Positions 1-8,361 of a stretch of 64,000 nt of DNA are shown here, in pieces. The position numbers and the translations under genes are program-made. Source of the DNA: Aquabacterium sp. CECT 9606 (GTDB taxonomy: Bacteria; Pseudomonadota; Gammaproteobacteria; Burkholderiales; Burkholderiaceae_C); the NCBI RefSeq assembly GCF_918741295.1, contig NZ_CAKKNB010000001.1, positions 682,001 through 746,000 of the forward strand. The letters run 5' to 3'. The notes under the pieces were generated by a model that saw nothing but the letters and a program-made list of their open reading frames with translations, had not been told where the DNA came from and searched no databases. How positions within the stretch are numbered: position 1 is the stretch's first letter; each line of letters begins with the position of its first letter.

Positions 1-156
1 GGCGATGACCCGCCCAGGCCTCCGCATTGGGGAGGTTATCGCCTGGTGCCCGACCGCTGGGAGTTCTGGCAAGGACGCACGTCACGCTTGCACGATCGCC
101 TGATCTTTGAGCTGAACTCAAGCGGGCAATGGGTGATGCGCCGGCTGGCGCCTTGA
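1..156 (+). CDS. pdxH: Pyridoxamine 5'-phosphate oxidase, C-terminal end (partial)
   Basis: Only the last 51 codons are in the window; the reading frame is open at base 1 and stops with TGA at 154-156. The translation carries the family's C-terminal signature: [11 protein letters not shown], then EFWQGR, then SRLHDR, ending in RRLAP. In PdxH this segment helps bind FMN and the PNP/PMP substrate. The enzyme oxidises pyridoxine and pyridoxamine 5'-phosphates to pyridoxal 5'-phosphate in the cytoplasm, the last step of PLP synthesis and salvage. Its stop lies only 4 bases from the stop of the convergent msrA, and no terminator hairpin is visible between them. The identification is secure; the upstream part cannot be judged. 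Confidence 0.93.
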   Translation, partial: GDDPPRPPHWGGYRLVPDRWEFWQGRTSRLHDRLIFELNSSGQWVMRRLAP

Positions 157-160
157 GCGA

Positions 161-724
161 TCAATCCTTTTTGAGCAGGTCGGCAAAGGTCTTCTGGAAC
201 TTGGCCACCTTGGGCGCGACGACGAAGGCGCAATAGCCAGCGTGGGGGTTGTGCTCGAAATAGCGCTGGTGGTAAGCCTCGGCAGGGTGGTAGTTGGCCA
301 GAGGGCGCACTTCGGTCACGATGGGCTTGCCAAAAGCATGGCTGGTTTCCAGTTGCTCGATCAAGGCCCGGGCCTGGTGCGCCTGCTCGCTGTTGTGGGT
401 GTAGATGCCTGATCGGTACTGGGTGCCCTCGTCGTTGCCCTGGCGGTTGAGCGTGGTGGGGTCGTGGATGGTGAAAAATACCTCGAGCAGCTGGTGGTAG
501 CTGACCTGGCTGGGGTCGAACTTCACGCGCACGACCTCGGCATGGCCCGTGGTGCCTGAGCAGACGTCTTCGTAGCTTGGCTTGGGATGTTGGCCATTGC
601 TGTAGCCGGATTCGGCGTCGATCACGCCCTTCAATTGGTTGAAAACGGTTTCGACGCACCAAAAGCAGCCACCACCAAACGTGGCTTCTTCAATGGTGTT
701 GCTTTGGGGGGCATTAGCTTCCAT
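161..724 (-). CDS. msrA: Peptide-methionine (S)-S-oxide reductase MsrA
   Basis: A 187-residue protein of the usual MsrA length. It has the GCFWC active-site motif at residues 19-23, where Cys20 is the expected nucleophile, and a C-terminal GYC segment that can supply a recycling cysteine. MsrA reduces the S-epimer of methionine sulfoxide in proteins with thioredoxin as reductant, repairing oxidative damage in the cytoplasm. The start is placed at the ATG of 722-724 because the residues upstream of it do not resemble the family and the conserved fold begins about 12 residues later. It is divergent from the acyl-CoA dehydrogenase gene, with about 65 bases between the starts for both promoters. 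Confidence 0.95.
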   Translation of the reverse strand: MEANAPQSNTIEEATFGGGCFWCVETVFNQLKGVIDAESGYSNGQHPKPSYEDVCSGTTGHAEVVRVKFDPSQVSYHQLLEVFFTIHDPTTLNRQGNDEGTQYRSGIYTHNSEQAHQARALIEQLETSHAFGKPIVTEVRPLANYHPAEAYHQRYFEHNPHAGYCAFVVAPKVAKFQKTFADLLKKD

Positions 725-789
725 GGGCGGTGTCCTTGTGCGTAGACTGACGTGCGATGCGCAATGATCATCCAAACCAAGTCAATTCC

Positions 790-1962
790 ATGAGCAAAGC
801 CACATTTTCCTGGGCCGATCCCTTGTTGTTGGATGCCCAACTGTCGGACGAGGAGCGTGCGATCCGTGATGCTGCCCAGGCTTATTGCCAGGACAAGCTG
901 CAGCCTCGCATCCTTTTGGCCAACCGCGAAGAGCGGTTTGACCGCGAATTGATGAATGAAATGGGTGCCTTGGGCTTTCTGGGGGCCACCATTGAAGGTT
1001 ATGGCTGCGCGGGTGTCAACCATGTCTGCTATGGACTGATCGCACGCGAGGTGGAGCGGGTTGATTCGGGCTACCGCAGCGCCATGAGCGTGCAAAGCTC
1101 TTTGGTGATGCACCCCATCCATGCCTATGGCAGCGAGGCGCAGCGGCAAAAATATTTGCCCAAACTGGCCACGGGCGAGTGGGTGGGTTGCTTTGGCCTG
1201 ACCGAGCCCAATCACGGCTCCGATCCCGGCAGCATGGTCACCCGGGCCACCAAGGTCGAGGGCGGCTATGTGCTCAACGGCGCCAAGATGTGGATCACCA
1301 ATTCACCCATCGCCGATCTGGCGGTGGTGTGGGCCAAGCTGGACGACACCATCCGCGGTTTCGTGGTCGAGCGGGGCATGAAAGGCTTCAGCACGCCACG
1401 CATTGAGGGCAAGCTCAGCCTGCGTGCCAGCGTGACCGGTGAGATCGTGCTGGACCAGGTGCTGGTGTCGGACGAGCACATCCTGCCCAATGTGTCAGGC
1501 CTGAAAGGGCCATTTGGCTGCCTGAACAAGGCGCGCTATGGCATTGCCTGGGGTGCCATGGGCGCGGCCGAGTTCTGCTGGCACGCTGCGCGGCAGTACA
1601 CGCTGGACCGCATCCAGTTTGGCCGGCCGCTGGCCCAGACCCAGCTTGTTCAAAAGAAGCTGGCCGACATGCAGACCGAGATCACCTTGGGCTTGCACGC
1701 TGCCCTGCGCGTGGGGCGTTTGCTGGACGAACACCAGGCCGCACCAGAAATGATCAGCCTGATCAAGCGCAACAACTGCGGCAAGGCGCTGGACGTGGCG
1801 CGCCTGGCCCGCGACATGCATGGTGGCAATGGCATCCACGATGAGTACCACGTCATGCGGCACATGGTGAACCTGGAAACGGTCAACACATATGAAGGCA
1901 CGCACGATGTGCACGCCTTGATCCTGGGCCGTGCCCAGACCGGCTTGCAAGCCTTTTTCTGA
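790..1962 (+). CDS. gcdH: Glutaryl-CoA dehydrogenase (acyl-CoA dehydrogenase family)
   Basis: A 390-residue FAD-dependent acyl-CoA dehydrogenase. Sequence features include [15 protein letters not shown] in the FAD-binding middle domain, WITNSP, and the C-terminal [16 protein letters not shown]. In the last motif Glu369 aligns with the catalytic base of glutaryl-CoA dehydrogenases. The TYEGTHDVH context and overall length point to GcdH, which oxidatively decarboxylates glutaryl-CoA to crotonyl-CoA in lysine, tryptophan and aromatic-acid breakdown. The ATG at 790 is preferred over one at 757, which would add 11 residues unlike the family. The next gene starts 12 bases after its stop and is probably co-transcribed. 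No CoA-transferase or LysR partner is in the window. Confidence 0.9.
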   Translation: MSKATFSWADPLLLDAQLSDEERAIRDAAQAYCQDKLQPRILLANREERFDRELMNEMGALGFLGATIEGYGCAGVNHVCYGLIAREVERVDSGYRSAMSVQSSLVMHPIHAYGSEAQRQKYLPKLATGEWVGCFGLTEPNHGSDPGSMVTRATKVEGGYVLNGAKMWITNSPIADLAVVWAKLDDTIRGFVVERGMKGFSTPRIEGKLSLRASVTGEIVLDQVLVSDEHILPNVSGLKGPFGCLNKARYGIAWGAMGAAEFCWHAARQYTLDRIQFGRPLAQTQLVQKKLADMQTEITLGLHAALRVGRLLDEHQAAPEMISLIKRNNCGKALDVARLARDMHGGNGIHDEYHVMRHMVNLETVNTYEGTHDVHALILGRAQTGLQAFF

Positions 1963-1974
1963 CAAGGGCCCGCC

Positions 1975-2847
1975 ATGCAGGATTGGGCGGCCTGGAAGCC
2001 ATTGATCAGCGCGTTGTTGTTGCCCCCGGTGCCCTGGCTGGTACTGGTGTTGGTGGGAGCCCGGCTGATCCTGCCGCGACGCAATCTTGGTTATTTTTTG
2101 CTGCTGGTGGGCGTGGTCGGTTTGTGGCTGGGCAGTTGCTCTGGCACAGCCACCTGGCTGCAAAACCACGTGTTGCGGCCGCCGCCGGCCTTGCTGGGCG
2201 AAACCCAGGACAGATTGGCCGCCAGCGGGAAGGTCTATGCACAGCAGGTGGCGCTGGCCCGGCGCCAGGGCAAGGCGCCGCCGCCGCCCACGGTGGGCAT
2301 CATGGTGCTGGGCGCGGGCCTGGTGCCCAAGTCTCAGGAATACGGTGTCACGGACCTGACCCATTTCTTTGCTGAACGTCTGCGTTATGGCGTATGGCTG
2401 AGCCGCTTGACGGGATGGCCCTTGGGCGTGACCGGGGGGGTGGGATGGGGGCAGAAAGGCGTGCAGGATGGCCCTGCCGAGGCTGAAGTGGCTGGGCGGG
2501 TGGCTGAGCAGGCTTACGGCCTGCCTTTGCGCTGGGTTGAAAAGGACTCGGCCGACACCCGGGGCAATGCGGCGGGCGCGGTGACCTTGCTGGCGGATCA
2601 AGGCGTGACCGAGATCGTGTTGGTGACCGATGCCTTCCACATGCCGCGTTCAAGGCGGGCCTTTGAACAGGCCGCGGCCAGTTGGGCGGCGCGCGCTGGC
2701 AAGCCCGCGCCTGTGATCACGCCGGCCCCGGGCAAGTTCTGGGGCAAGGAAACCAACCCCATCCTGGAATGGATTCCTTCAGGCGGTGGCATGGTCAACG
2801 TGCGCCTGCTCTGTCACGAGCTGCTGGGCATGCTGGCTGGGAGTTAA
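1975..2847 (+). CDS. YdcF/ElyC-like DUF218 membrane protein
   Basis: A 290-residue protein. Two hydrophobic helices lie at about residues 12-30 and 35-55. They are followed by a DUF218 domain whose typical elements are visible: a beta strand TVGIMVLGAG at about 106-115, ADTRGNA, and VTDAFHMPRS near 219. Members such as SanA, ElyC and YdcF sit at the inner membrane and are linked to envelope integrity; no enzymatic activity is firmly assigned to this kind. It begins 12 bases after gcdH and is followed by an intrinsic terminator at 2959-2980. The cellular role here is unknown. Confidence 0.75.
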   Translation: MQDWAAWKPLISALLLPPVPWLVLVLVGARLILPRRNLGYFLLLVGVVGLWLGSCSGTATWLQNHVLRPPPALLGETQDRLAASGKVYAQQVALARRQGKAPPPPTVGIMVLGAGLVPKSQEYGVTDLTHFFAERLRYGVWLSRLTGWPLGVTGGVGWGQKGVQDGPAEAEVAGRVAEQAYGLPLRWVEKDSADTRGNAAGAVTLLADQGVTEIVLVTDAFHMPRSRRAFEQAAASWAARAGKPAPVITPAPGKFWGKETNPILEWIPSGGGMVNVRLLCHELLGMLAGS

Positions 2848-2877
2848 GCCTCGTTAAAAATCAGGCCCAGAAATAGA

Positions 2878-2901
2878 AACCCCCGGCCTGGGCCGGGGGT
2901 T
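2878..2901. repeat. GC-rich perfect hairpin in a convergent intergenic region
   Basis: AACCCCCGGCC and GGCCGGGGGTT form an 11-bp perfect inverted repeat with only two bases at the centre. It lies between the converging ydcF-like gene and ubiD. Neither side has a clear run of T residues, so it may act as an RNA-end stabiliser rather than a complete intrinsic terminator. Confidence 0.6.
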
Positions 2902-2958
2902 GGAGCGGCCTAAGCCGTCCTTGGAAAGGGCAAAGATTAACGTTTGCCACATCCCGTC

Positions 2959-2980
2959 AGACGCAGTGACTGCGTCTTTT
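2959..2980 (+). terminator. Intrinsic terminator after gcdH-ydcF-like operon
   Basis: AGACGCAG, loop TGA and CTGCGTCT make an 8-bp stem followed directly by TTTT on the plus strand. It stands 112 bases after the stop of the ydcF-like gene and upstream of the ubiD stop, so it would end plus-strand transcription. The opposite strand lacks a T tract. Confidence 0.75.
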
Positions 2981-3056
2981 CAAGGTGCCTGTTCAGCAGG
3001 CAAATTCAGATTAATCCAAGCCACGGCCGGGTGCAAGTCCTTTTGTCAGCATGGGA

Positions 3057-4670
3057 TCAACCTGCCGTGAATTTGGTCCCCATGATGTCTTGCAGCAAGC
3101 CATCGACACGGCGTGTGACCTCGTCGGGCATGGTGATGGTGCGCCCCCACTCGCGGCTGGTTTCACCGGGCCATTTGTTGGTGGCGTCCAGGCCCATTTT
3201 GCCGCCCAGGCCGCTCACCGGTGAGGCGAAATCCAGGTAGTCGATCGGTGTCTGGTCGACCAAGGTGGTGTCACGCACCGGGTCCATGCGGGTGGTGATG
3301 GCCCAGATCACTTCCTGCCAGTTGCGGGTGTCCACGTCCTCGTCCACGATGATGATGAACTTGGTGTACATGAACTGGCGCAGGTAGCTCCACACGCCGA
3401 ACATCAGCCGCTTGGCATGCCCGGGATAGGATTTCTTCATGCTGATGATGGCCATGCGGTAGCTGCAACCCTCGGGGGGCAGGTAGAAATCGACAATTTC
3501 GGGAAACTGCTTTTGCAGGATGGGCACGAAGACTTCATTGAGGGCCACGCCCAGCACGGCGGGTTCGTCTGGCGGCTTGCCGGTGTAGGTGGAGTGGTAG
3601 ACGGGGTCGGTGCGGTGCGTCATGCGGCGCACTTCGAACACCGGAAACCAGTCCTGCTCGTTGTAATAGCCGGTGTGGTCGCCGAAAGGGCCTTCCAACG
3701 CATGCAGGTAGCCGCCACGCTCCATCAACGGCACGCCATGGTCGCTGCTGCCTTTGAAGCCGGCCGGGGCCGTGGGGATGTGGCCTTCGAGCACGAACTC
3801 GGCGCTGGCCGGCACTTGCAGCCAGTGGTCGCCTTCGGCGGTGCGCTCACCCACTTGCGTGTTGACCACCTCGGTGCGGCTGCCGCGCAGCAGGCCGGCG
3901 AACTGGTATTCGCTCAAGGAATCGGGCACGGGGGTGACCGCGCCAAGGATGGTGGCGGGGTCGGCGCCAAAGGCCACGGCGATGGGGAAGGGCTGACCAG
4001 GGTTGGCCAACGCGAACTCCCGGAAATCCAGCGCGCCACCACGGTGGGCCAGCCAGCGCATGATGACCTGTCGGGGCCCAATCAACTGTTGGCGGTAGAT
4101 GCCCAGGTTTTGGCGCGTGCGCGCTTTGGGCACGCCCTGGGGGCCTCGGGTGACGACCAGGCCCCATGTCAACAGTGGGGCGGCGTCGTCAGGCCAGCAC
4201 AGCTGAATGGGCAGCTTGCCCAGGTCCACATCGCTGCTTTCCAGGACGTGCTCCTGGCAAGGCGCCTTGCCCGCCCGTGAGGGCTTCATGTCCCACAGCG
4301 CCTTGGCCATGCTGAACAGCTTGCCGGCGTCCTTCAGGCCTTTGGGCGGTTCGGGCTCTTTCAGGCTGGCCAACATGCGACCGATGTCGCGCAATTCACT
4401 GACGTCATCGGCTCCCATGCCCAAAGCGACACGGCGCGGCGTGCCGAATAAATTGGTCAAAACTGGGATTTTCGGAAGTGGTGCCCCCCCGGTTCGCGGG
4501 GGTGTCAGGCCAGTCGGTTGTTCAAACCAAAGCGCTGGCCCGCCTGCCCGAAGCACGCGATCGCTGATGGCGGTCATCTCCAGCCGCACCGACACAGGTG
4601 TTGCCACACGTTTCAGTTCGCCCAACTTTTCCAGGCCGGACACGAAGTCCCGAAGGTCGCGATATTTCAT
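3057..4670 (-). CDS. ubiD: UbiD family 4-hydroxy-3-polyprenylbenzoate decarboxylase
   Basis: A 537-residue protein, slightly longer than E. coli UbiD. The N-terminus begins [10 protein letters not shown], and the conserved UbiD blocks are present, including [25 protein letters not shown] and the C-terminal [11 protein letters not shown]. UbiD uses prenylated FMN to decarboxylate the polyprenyl-hydroxybenzoate intermediate of ubiquinone synthesis; the UbiX partner is not in the window. The ATG at 4668-4670 has no Shine-Dalgarno sequence. Instead a TATACA hexamer lies six bases upstream, so the transcript could be leaderless. The gene is monocistronic here: convergent with the ydcF-like gene and divergent from the transglycosylase. 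Confidence 0.92.
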   Translation of the reverse strand: MKYRDLRDFVSGLEKLGELKRVATPVSVRLEMTAISDRVLRAGGPALWFEQPTGLTPPRTGGAPLPKIPVLTNLFGTPRRVALGMGADDVSELRDIGRMLASLKEPEPPKGLKDAGKLFSMAKALWDMKPSRAGKAPCQEHVLESSDVDLGKLPIQLCWPDDAAPLLTWGLVVTRGPQGVPKARTRQNLGIYRQQLIGPRQVIMRWLAHRGGALDFREFALANPGQPFPIAVAFGADPATILGAVTPVPDSLSEYQFAGLLRGSRTEVVNTQVGERTAEGDHWLQVPASAEFVLEGHIPTAPAGFKGSSDHGVPLMERGGYLHALEGPFGDHTGYYNEQDWFPVFEVRRMTHRTDPVYHSTYTGKPPDEPAVLGVALNEVFVPILQKQFPEIVDFYLPPEGCSYRMAIISMKKSYPGHAKRLMFGVWSYLRQFMYTKFIIIVDEDVDTRNWQEVIWAITTRMDPVRDTTLVDQTPIDYLDFASPVSGLGGKMGLDATNKWPGETSREWGRTITMPDEVTRRVDGLLQDIMGTKFTAG

Positions 4671-4701
4671 GTTTTATGTATAAGAGATGATTTCTTTATG
4701 C

Positions 4702-4731
4702 TTGACTGGTTATTACAGGCTTGCCTAGAAT
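4702..4731 (+). promoter_or_regulatory. Sigma-70-type promoter for the lytic transglycosylase gene
   Basis: TTGACT at 4702-4707 and TAGAAT at 4726-4731 are separated by 18 bases, a good match to a housekeeping promoter. Transcription would start near 4738, giving a leader of about 150 bases before the transglycosylase start. Confidence 0.65.
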
Positions 4732-4745
4732 CCGCTCGCAACGAC

Positions 4746-4770
4746 CCCGGAGTCTTTTTATCCGGGTTTT
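4746..4770 (+). terminator. Attenuator-like hairpin early in the transglycosylase leader
   Basis: CCCGGA and TCCGGG flank a nine-base loop and are followed by TTTT, only about 10 bases after the predicted transcription start. The remaining leader holds a short reading frame with two adjacent ATGs (4815-4862, 15 codons). Its 3' end overlaps a perfect ACTGGAG/CTCCAGT hairpin at 4845-4860, just before the strong ribosome-binding site GAGGAAAGGA. Together these could make a regulated leader, but the hairpin stem is short and the idea is untested. Confidence 0.35.
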
Positions 4771-4885
4771 CCCTGTGTCTCAGCGGCGCAGCACGGCCAG
4801 CAGTGGACGTGCCCATGATGGGGGTGATTATCGCCATCGACGCTACTGGAGACCTCCAGTGAACCGTGGTGAGGAAAGGAGTGTC

Positions 4886-5890
4886 ATGACAGCAATCAAT
4901 CGTGACGTGAGCGAGCTGGTCTCGTCCGCACGCGCTGGCGTGAGTTTGTTTGTGCAGGATGTGGTGACTGGTTTGCGCCAGGTGAGCCACAACGCATTGG
5001 CCCTGTTGGGCTTGGCCGCGGTGGCTGTGGTGGTGTTTTTGTCCGGCCGTGACGATGTGCGCCATGGTTTGGAAAGCCAGGTGCTGAGTTGGTTGGTGGA
5101 CCGTGCCACCGCCCGCACGCAAGTGGCGGTGGACCCTGAACTCAATGACGTCTTGCTGGCCATGGCCGAGCCTGAGGCCATTCAGCGGGCCACGGCGATT
5201 GACCCGGCGGATCTGACCCGCCAGCAGGCCGCTGTGGCTTATTGGCTGTCGCGCCGTTACAGCGTGGCGCCCGAGCCCATCAGCCGTTTGGTGCAAGAAG
5301 CCTGGGACGTGGGCCGCCGTGCGGGCGTCGAGCCCACGCTGATCCTGTCGATCATGGCCATCGAGTCCAGCTTTAACCCGTTTGCGCAAAGCCATGTGGG
5401 TGCCCAGGGCCTGATGCAGGTCATGACACGCATCCACCACGACAAGTACCAGATCTTTGGCGGGCAGAACGCCGCGTTTGACCCGGTGACCAATTTGCGC
5501 GTGGGCGTGCAGGTTCTGAAGGAGTGCATTCAGCGCGCCGGCAGCCTGGAAGGTGGCCTGAAGTACTACGTGGGCGCCGCGAACATGGCCAACGACGGGG
5601 GCTATGCCTACCGCGTGCTGGCCGAGCAGGCTTTCCTGCGGCAGGTGGTGGCGGGGCAGAAGGTGCCCGTGAACGTGTCTACACCTGTGCAGACCATGGT
5701 GCAGGCCGAACCATCGGCACCTCAGATGTTGCCTGCTGCGGCAGCTCAGCCCCACCCTGAGGCGGCGGCTGTGCAGGGCGGCAATCCTGGCCCCGCCGTA
5801 GCAATTCCGCCAGCAGCCCTGCCGGCGGCACCCTCTGCCAGCGAGTCGGCCCCCATTCGCAGGGCCGAACAGGTGGCTTTGGCGCACTGA
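4886..5890 (+). CDS. Membrane-anchored lytic transglycosylase (SLT domain)
   Basis: A 334-residue protein starting at the ATG of 4886, preceded by GAGGAAAGGA at 4871-4880. A single hydrophobic helix at about residues 37-53 anchors it in the inner membrane with the rest in the periplasm. The SLT domain spans about 130-260: Glu160 in AIESSFNP is the expected catalytic acid, followed by GAQGLMQVM and YYVGAANM. The last 80 residues are rich in Ala and Pro and look unstructured. Such enzymes cut the MurNAc-GlcNAc bond of peptidoglycan to give 1,6-anhydro ends during wall remodelling. The specific class is not clear. It lies upstream of, but is transcribed separately from, glyA. Confidence 0.85.
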   Translation: MTAINRDVSELVSSARAGVSLFVQDVVTGLRQVSHNALALLGLAAVAVVVFLSGRDDVRHGLESQVLSWLVDRATARTQVAVDPELNDVLLAMAEPEAIQRATAIDPADLTRQQAAVAYWLSRRYSVAPEPISRLVQEAWDVGRRAGVEPTLILSIMAIESSFNPFAQSHVGAQGLMQVMTRIHHDKYQIFGGQNAAFDPVTNLRVGVQVLKECIQRAGSLEGGLKYYVGAANMANDGGYAYRVLAEQAFLRQVVAGQKVPVNVSTPVQTMVQAEPSAPQMLPAAAAQPHPEAAAVQGGNPGPAVAIPPAALPAAPSASESAPIRRAEQVALAH

Positions 5891-5917
5891 GCGCCTGGGT
5901 CCGATACAATCCAGACT

Positions 5918-6040
5918 TGCCGCGCGACTGGCGATAGACGGTCCCCTTCTGGGATCTGAGGTGGTGAACCACCGGGAAGCGCGGCCGGCACCAGGCATCT
6001 GGCCTGATCGCTGCTACGCCGTTCGCCTGGGCAGCCCTCT
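5918..6040 (+). promoter_or_regulatory. ZTP/ZMP riboswitch (pfl motif) controlling glyA
   Basis: The 5' domain has the P1 stem CCGCGC (5920-5925) pairing with GCGCGG (5979-5984) and the conserved GACTGGCGA. It also has the hairpin GGTGG-TGAA-CCACC at 5960-5973 followed by GGGAAGCG. The 3' pseudoknot domain shows the family's conserved CGCCTGGGCA at 6024-6033. These are the hallmark elements of the pfl motif, which senses the folate-stress alarmone ZTP/ZMP and often precedes glyA and purine or one-carbon genes. A TACAAT -10 box at 5905-5910 would start transcription at about 5917, right at the aptamer. A GCAGCA/TGCTGC hairpin at 6042-6059 may be part of the expression platform ahead of the AGAGGA ribosome-binding site at 6081-6086. 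Confidence 0.85.
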
Positions 6041-6095
6041 GGCAGCAATGATGTGCTGCGGTGGGTCTTCACACGACTGAAGAGGACTGCCTTTC

Positions 6096-7346
6096 ATGTT
6101 TGACCGCGCCCAACAAACCCTGGCCAACGTTGATGCCGAGATCTGGTCTGCCATCCAGCTTGAGAACAAGCGCCAAGAAGACCACATCGAGCTGATCGCC
6201 TCGGAAAACTACACCTCGCCCGCCGTGATGCAGGCGCAGGGCTCCCAGCTGACCAACAAGTACGCCGAAGGCTACCCCGGCAAGCGCTACTACGGCGGTT
6301 GCGAGTACGTCGACGTGGTCGAGCAACTGGCCATCGACCGCCTGAAGCAATTGTTTGGCGCCGAATACGCCAACGTGCAGCCCAACTCGGGCTCGCAAGC
6401 CAACCAGGCCGTGTTCTTCGGCCTGCTGCAGCCCGGCGACACCATCATGGGCCTGAGCCTGGCCGAAGGCGGCCACCTGACCCACGGCATGCCTTTGAAC
6501 ATGTCGGGCAAATGGTTCAATGTGGTGAGCTATGGCCTGGATGCCAAAGAAGACATCGACTATGAAGCCATGGAGCGCCTGGCGCGCGAGCACAAGCCCA
6601 AGTTGATCATCGCCGGGGCTTCGGCCTTTGCCCTGCGCATCGACTTCGAGCGCTTTGGCAAGATCGCCAAGGAAATCGGCGCCTATTTCATGGTGGACAT
6701 GGCCCACTATGCTGGCCTGATCGCCGCAGGCGTGTATCCCAACCCCGTGCCGCACGCCGACGTCGTCACCTCGACCACGCACAAGAGCTTGCGCGGCCCC
6801 CGTGGCGGCATCATCCTGATGCGTGGCGAAGAAATCGCCAAGAAGATCAACAGCGCCATCTTCCCGGGCATCCAGGGTGGCCCGCTGATGCACGTGATCG
6901 CGGGCAAGGCCGTGGCTTTCAAGGAAGCCCTGTCGCCCGAGTTCAAGGCCTACCAGCAGCAAGTGGTGAAAAACGCCGCGGCGCTGGCTGACACGCTGAC
7001 CCAGCGCGGCCTGCGCATTGTGTCGGGCCGCACCGAGAGCCACGTGATGCTGGTGGACCTGCGCCCCAAGAACCTGACGGGCAAGGAAGCCGAAGCCATC
7101 CTGGGCAAGGCGCACATGACCTGCAACAAGAACGGCATTCCCAACGACCCGCAAAAGCCGATGGTGACCAGCGGTATCCGCCTGGGTAGCCCTGCCTTCA
7201 CCACGCGTGGCTTCAAGGAAGAGCAGGCCATTGCCGTGGGCAACCTGATCGCCGATGTGCTGGACAACCCGCACGACGAAGCCAACCTGGCCCGTGTGCG
7301 CGAGAAGGTCGCGGCGCTGACCCGCGATTTCCCGGTTTATCGTTGA
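6096..7346 (+). CDS. glyA: Serine hydroxymethyltransferase
   Basis: A 416-residue PLP enzyme of standard length. Asp201 and His204 lie in [11 protein letters not shown]. The PLP lysine is Lys230 in [14 protein letters not shown], and the N-terminal ELIASENY motif is present. It converts serine and tetrahydrofolate to glycine and 5,10-methylene-THF, supplying one-carbon units for purines, thymidylate and methionine. Control by the upstream ZTP riboswitch fits this role, since ZTP accumulates when 10-formyl-THF runs short. The start at 6096 follows AGAGGA by nine bases. A strong terminator follows at 7361. Confidence 0.98.
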   Translation: MFDRAQQTLANVDAEIWSAIQLENKRQEDHIELIASENYTSPAVMQAQGSQLTNKYAEGYPGKRYYGGCEYVDVVEQLAIDRLKQLFGAEYANVQPNSGSQANQAVFFGLLQPGDTIMGLSLAEGGHLTHGMPLNMSGKWFNVVSYGLDAKEDIDYEAMERLAREHKPKLIIAGASAFALRIDFERFGKIAKEIGAYFMVDMAHYAGLIAAGVYPNPVPHADVVTSTTHKSLRGPRGGIILMRGEEIAKKINSAIFPGIQGGPLMHVIAGKAVAFKEALSPEFKAYQQQVVKNAAALADTLTQRGLRIVSGRTESHVMLVDLRPKNLTGKEAEAILGKAHMTCNKNGIPNDPQKPMVTSGIRLGSPAFTTRGFKEEQAIAVGNLIADVLDNPHDEANLARVREKVAALTRDFPVYR

Positions 7347-7360
7347 TCGAGTGATACCCC

Positions 7361-7386
7361 AACCCGGCCCCTGTGCCGGGTTTTTT
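7361..7386 (+). terminator. Intrinsic terminator after glyA
   Basis: CCCGGC and GCCGGG form a six-base-pair stem, extendable by flanking A-T pairs, around a short loop and followed by TTTTTT. It is placed 15 bases after the glyA stop and ends about 30 bases before nrdR. Transcription of nrdR therefore depends on readthrough or on a promoter hidden in this short gap. Confidence 0.85.
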
Positions 7387-7415
7387 GTTCTTTGCTGGAT
7401 GGATGGTCTTTCACC

Positions 7416-7886
7416 ATGCGTTGCCCTTTCTGTGCCCACCCCGACACCCAGGTCGTTGAAACCCGTGATTCCGACGAAGGGGATTCGACCCGCCGCCGCC
7501 GCCGCTGTAGTGGGTGCGACAAGCGCTTCACCACGTATGAACGCGCTGAAATCGAGTTGCCCGCCATCGTGAAGCGTGACGGGCGGCGCACCGACTACGA
7601 GCGGGCCAAGTTGAAGGGCTCGATGATGGTGGCGCTGCGCAAGCGGCCGGTGAGTGCCGAGGCGCTGGACCTGGCCATTGAGTCGATCGAGGCACGCTTG
7701 CGCCAGAGCGGCGACAAGGAAGTGGACTCGACACAGCTGGGCGAGTGGGTGATGAAGGAGCTGCGCAAGCTGGACAAGGTGGCTTATGTGCGCTTTGCGT
7801 CGGTTTATCGCAGCTTTGACGATGTGAGCGAGTTTGTGGCGGCGATCAAGGAGACGGCGAAGCGGGGGGGCAAGGAGGGCAGCTGA
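7416..7886 (+). CDS. nrdR: Transcriptional repressor NrdR
   Basis: A 156-residue protein. The zinc ribbon at the N-terminus uses Cys3, Cys6, Cys31 and Cys34. The ATP-cone domain follows ([19 protein letters not shown] onward, about residues 48-138). NrdR binds ATP/dATP and represses ribonucleotide reductase genes at NrdR boxes. The ATG at 7416 is chosen because MRCPFC is the invariant family start. The glyA-nrdR order is common in betaproteobacteria. No NrdR box is seen in the window, and no ribonucleotide reductase gene is present. Confidence 0.96.
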   Translation: MRCPFCAHPDTQVVETRDSDEGDSTRRRRRCSGCDKRFTTYERAEIELPAIVKRDGRRTDYERAKLKGSMMVALRKRPVSAEALDLAIESIEARLRQSGDKEVDSTQLGEWVMKELRKLDKVAYVRFASVYRSFDDVSEFVAAIKETAKRGGKEGS

Positions 7887-7893
7887 GCCCTGC

Positions 7894-8361
7894 TTACTTC
7901 CAACACTGGGCCACCGTACCACTGGTGACGCCGCGCACATTGAGCGAATTCAATGTGAAGGTGCCGCATCGGTCGCCTTCCATGACTCTGCCTGTTACGG
8001 GTTCGGCATTGAGCTGGTAGCCCGCTATGGTGGAGCCAGTGACCGTGATGTTGTAGATCTGGGTGCCGTCGGCTGCGTCAGTGGGCGAGCGGTTCACACC
8101 TGCTGGCAGCGTGATGTTAGGAACAGCCGGGCCGACGGTGGCGACGTAGGTGTTGTTGCCGGCGTAGTACCGTTGCATGAACTGGGCCGCCTCAAGCAAT
8201 GCCTTCTGAGCCCCCGCCCGATGTCCTCGCCTGACGTGCTCGGTGTAGCTGGGGTAGGCGATAGCGGCCAGGATGCCGATGATGGCCACCACGATCATCA
8301 CTTCGATCAAAGTGAATCCGCGTGCAAGCCGCGTGGGAGGAAAAGGTGCAACGTTGATCAT
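7894..8361 (-). CDS. pilE: Type IV pilin PilE-like minor pilin
   Basis: A 155-residue prepilin. The leader ends at Gly15, followed by FTLIEV with Glu at mature position 5, and then the hydrophobic helix [18 protein letters not shown]. Residues [21 protein letters not shown] and two cysteines near the C-terminus (DRCG and QCWK) fit the PilE group that closes the minor-pilin operon. After cleavage by PilD it would join the pilus or its priming tip complex. Its ATG overlaps the pilY1 TGA in an ATGA, which decides the start. Being the last gene of the operon and of PilE type, it could be a minor pilin rather than the main subunit. Confidence 0.85.
   Translation of the reverse strand: MINVAPFPPTRLARGFTLIEVMIVVAIIGILAAIAYPSYTEHVRRGHRAGAQKALLEAAQFMQRYYAGNNTYVATVGPAVPNITLPAGVNRSPTDAADGTQIYNITVTGSTIAGYQLNAEPVTGRVMEGDRCGTFTLNSLNVRGVTSGTVAQCWK

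Noticed and set aside
6069..7940. A 623-codon open frame on the minus strand opposite glyA and nrdR
   Set aside because: It is the antisense mirror of GC-rich coding sequence, its translation has no family resemblance, and glyA and nrdR on the plus strand are certain.
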